From NCBI RefSeq assembly GCF_013178945.1, contig NZ_JABFDM010000009.1, forward strand, positions 1 to 64,000: a stretch of 64,000 bases of DNA, given 5' to 3'. The notes under the pieces were generated by a model. That model did not search any database, had not been told where the DNA came from, and worked only from the letters and a program-made list of their open reading frames with translations. Every line of letters begins with the position of its first letter. The first letter of the stretch is position 1. The stretch comes from Bradyrhizobium aeschynomenes. Its GTDB lineage: Bacteria > Pseudomonadota > Alphaproteobacteria > Rhizobiales > Xanthobacteraceae. The translations under genes and the position numbers were made by a program. This document shows, in pieces, positions 62,831 through 64,000 of this stretch.

Positions 62831-64000
62831 TCAAGCTGCCGCGGCTGACTTCTTCTCGTCGCGCAGCTGCCGGCGCAGGATCTTGCCGACATTGGTCTTC
62901 GGCAGCTCGGTTCTGAACTCGATCTGCTTCGGCACCTTGTAGTTGGTCAGCTGCTCGTGGCAGTGCTTGATGATGTCCTCGGGCGTGAGGTTGGGATCCT
63001 TCTTGACGATGAACGCCTTGACGACCTCGCCGGTCTTCTCGTCCGGCAGGCCGATCACGGCGGTCTCCAGCACGCCCGGATGGGTGGCGATGACCTCTTC
63101 GACCTCGTTCGGATAGACGTTGAAGCCGGAGACCAGGATCATGTCCTTCTTGCGGTCCACGATCTTGACCGAGCCGTCCGCGGCCATGACGCCGACGTCG
63201 CCGGTGCGGAAGAAGCCGTCTGCCGTCATCACCTTGGCGGTTTCGTCGGGCCTGTTCCAATAGCCCGCCATCACTTGCGGGCCCTTGGCGCAGATCTCGC
63301 CGGGCTGCCCCAGCGGCACCTCGTTGCCGTCATCGTCACGGATCGACAGCCAGGTCGAGGGCAGCGGCAAGCCGATCGTGCCGGTGAACTCGGTCGAGGT
63401 CGGCACGTTGCAGGTCAGCACCGGTGCAGTCTCCGACAGGCCGTAGCCCTCGGCGATGCTGCAGCCCGTCACCTGCTTCCAATGCTCGGCCACAGGGCGC
63501 TGCACGGCCATGCCGCCGCCGTTGGAGACCTTCAGCTTGGAGAAGTCGAGCTTCTTGAAATCAGGGTGGTGCAGCAGGCCGTTGTAGAGCGTGTTGACCG
63601 CCGGGAAGGTGTTGACCTGGTACTTCATCAGCTCCTTGATGAAGCCGGAAATGTCGCGCGGATTGGGGATCAGCAGATTGGCGCCGCCGGCGCGCACCGC
63701 GAGCAGGAAGCAGCAGGTCAGCGCGAAGATGTGGTACAGCGGCAGCGCGCAGACGATCAGCAGCTGATCGACATGCGGCGGCCGGTCCATGACCGGCTGC
63801 AGCCAGGCGTCGTTCTGCAGCACGTTGGCGACGACGTTGCGATGGAGCAGCGTGGCGCCTTTGGAGACGCCGGTGGTGCCGCCGGTATATTGCAGGAAGG
63901 CGACGTCGTCGGGGCCGATCGCAGGCTTCTGGAAGCGCTTGCTGCGGCCAGCGGCCAGCGCTTCGTTGAAGGGCACCGCGCCCGGCAGCGAGAACGCCGG
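62831..64000 (-). CDS. fadD: Long-chain fatty-acid-CoA ligase, cut by the right edge
   Basis: The frame stays open to the window edge, so about 390 C-terminal residues of the roughly 560 are present. Motifs are YTGGTTGVSKGATL (ATP loop), EGYGLSETAPVLTCN, GEICAKGPQVMAGYWNRP, GFFRTGDVGV and DRKKDMILVSGFNVYPNEVE, ending with LPKTNVGKILRR carrying the catalytic lysine. This is the FadD signature; the enzyme activates fatty acids with ATP and CoA at the inner face of the membrane. The GTG at 63976 is only an internal codon. Confidence 0.88.
   Translation of the reverse strand, partial: PAFSLPGAVPFNEALAAGRSKRFQKPAIGPDDVAFLQYTGGTTGVSKGATLLHRNVVANVLQNDAWLQPVMDRPPHVDQLLIVCALPLYHIFALTCCFLLAVRAGGANLLIPNPRDISGFIKELMKYQVNTFPAVNTLYNGLLHHPDFKKLDFSKLKVSNGGGMAVQRPVAEHWKQVTGCSIAEGYGLSETAPVLTCNVPTSTEFTGTIGLPLPSTWLSIRDDDGNEVPLGQPGEICAKGPQVMAGYWNRPDETAKVMTADGFFRTGDVGVMAADGSVKIVDRKKDMILVSGFNVYPNEVEEVIATHPGVLETAVIGLPDEKTGEVVKAFIVKKDPNLTPEDIIKHCHEQLTNYKVPKQIEFRTELPKTNVGKILRRQLRDEKKSAAAA

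Overview
The window is high-GC chromosomal DNA with the gene repertoire and gene order of a Bradyrhizobium-like alphaproteobacterium (Nitrobacteraceae). This rests on the murA-DUF2948-hisD-UPF0262-phosphatase-maf-yacG cluster, a DUF1013/TrcR gene, ispH-thrB-rnhA in a row, a TAXI-type TRAP transporter with DUF1850, perfect FixK/FNR-type boxes, and many short intergenic palindromic repeats of the kind common in that genus. No species is claimed. Annotation is by reading translations and motifs only; no database search was run. Layout: 1-161 is the 5' end of a Thr/Pro/Ala-rich protein built on an 18-bp tandem repeat. About 403-856 is one copy of a dispersed non-coding repeat whose inverted second copy lies at about 11297-11728. 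Then come poxB, tRNA-Thr(GGU), a small basic protein, a cyclic-nucleotide-domain/thioredoxin-reductase-like fusion, and the co-oriented housekeeping cluster murA to yacG (5580-10810), closed by tRNA-Phe(GAA). From 11.8 to 17.0 kb the DNA is accessory: a higBA toxin-antitoxin pair whose promoter lies inside a palindromic operator, a lower-GC two-gene minus-strand unit (membrane protein with a HEPN-type R-N-x3-H motif, then an Mrr-nuclease/STAND-NTPase protein), and a REP-associated tyrosine transposase element carrying a partial tandem duplication. The two-gene unit is the best candidate here for an undescribed, probably defensive, system. The rest is mostly metabolic. 17-20 kb holds a small membrane protein, an orphan FlgC-like gene, a large helical hypothetical protein and a 2Fe-2S ferredoxin-like protein. 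20.4-29.7 kb is a polyol/sugar module: SorC-type regulator, Smo-like ABC transporter, SDR dehydrogenase, FGGY pentulose kinase and PfkB kinase, followed by glgC-glgA for glycogen synthesis. 32.8-39.4 kb looks like a catabolic island (D-aminoacylase, CoA-transferase pair, LacI regulator, M24 hydrolase-like protein, 3-hydroxyisobutyrate dehydrogenase-like enzyme), with a LacI-type palindrome in front of the M24 gene. 39.4-45.4 kb holds a TPR protein, aldo/keto reductase, thioesterase, Nudix hydrolase and three exported hypothetical proteins. 45.5-50 kb is a TAXI-TRAP transporter (binding protein, fused permease, DUF1850) and an SDR. 50-57 kb contains a membrane protein, two paralogous TPR-LprI exported proteins, prpE, a lipoprotein and an OmpW-like porin. 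prpE and ompW both have FixK/FNR-like boxes upstream, suggesting oxygen-responsive control. 57-64 kb carries trcR, ispH, thrB, rnhA, an amino-acid-oxidase-like flavoprotein, a 1-Cys peroxiredoxin with a clear terminator, and a fadD-type ligase that runs off the right edge. In both transport operons a stem-loop separates the abundant binding-protein gene from the permease genes, which would give unequal expression. Palindromic repeats of at least six families fill most intergenic gaps longer than 100 bp.
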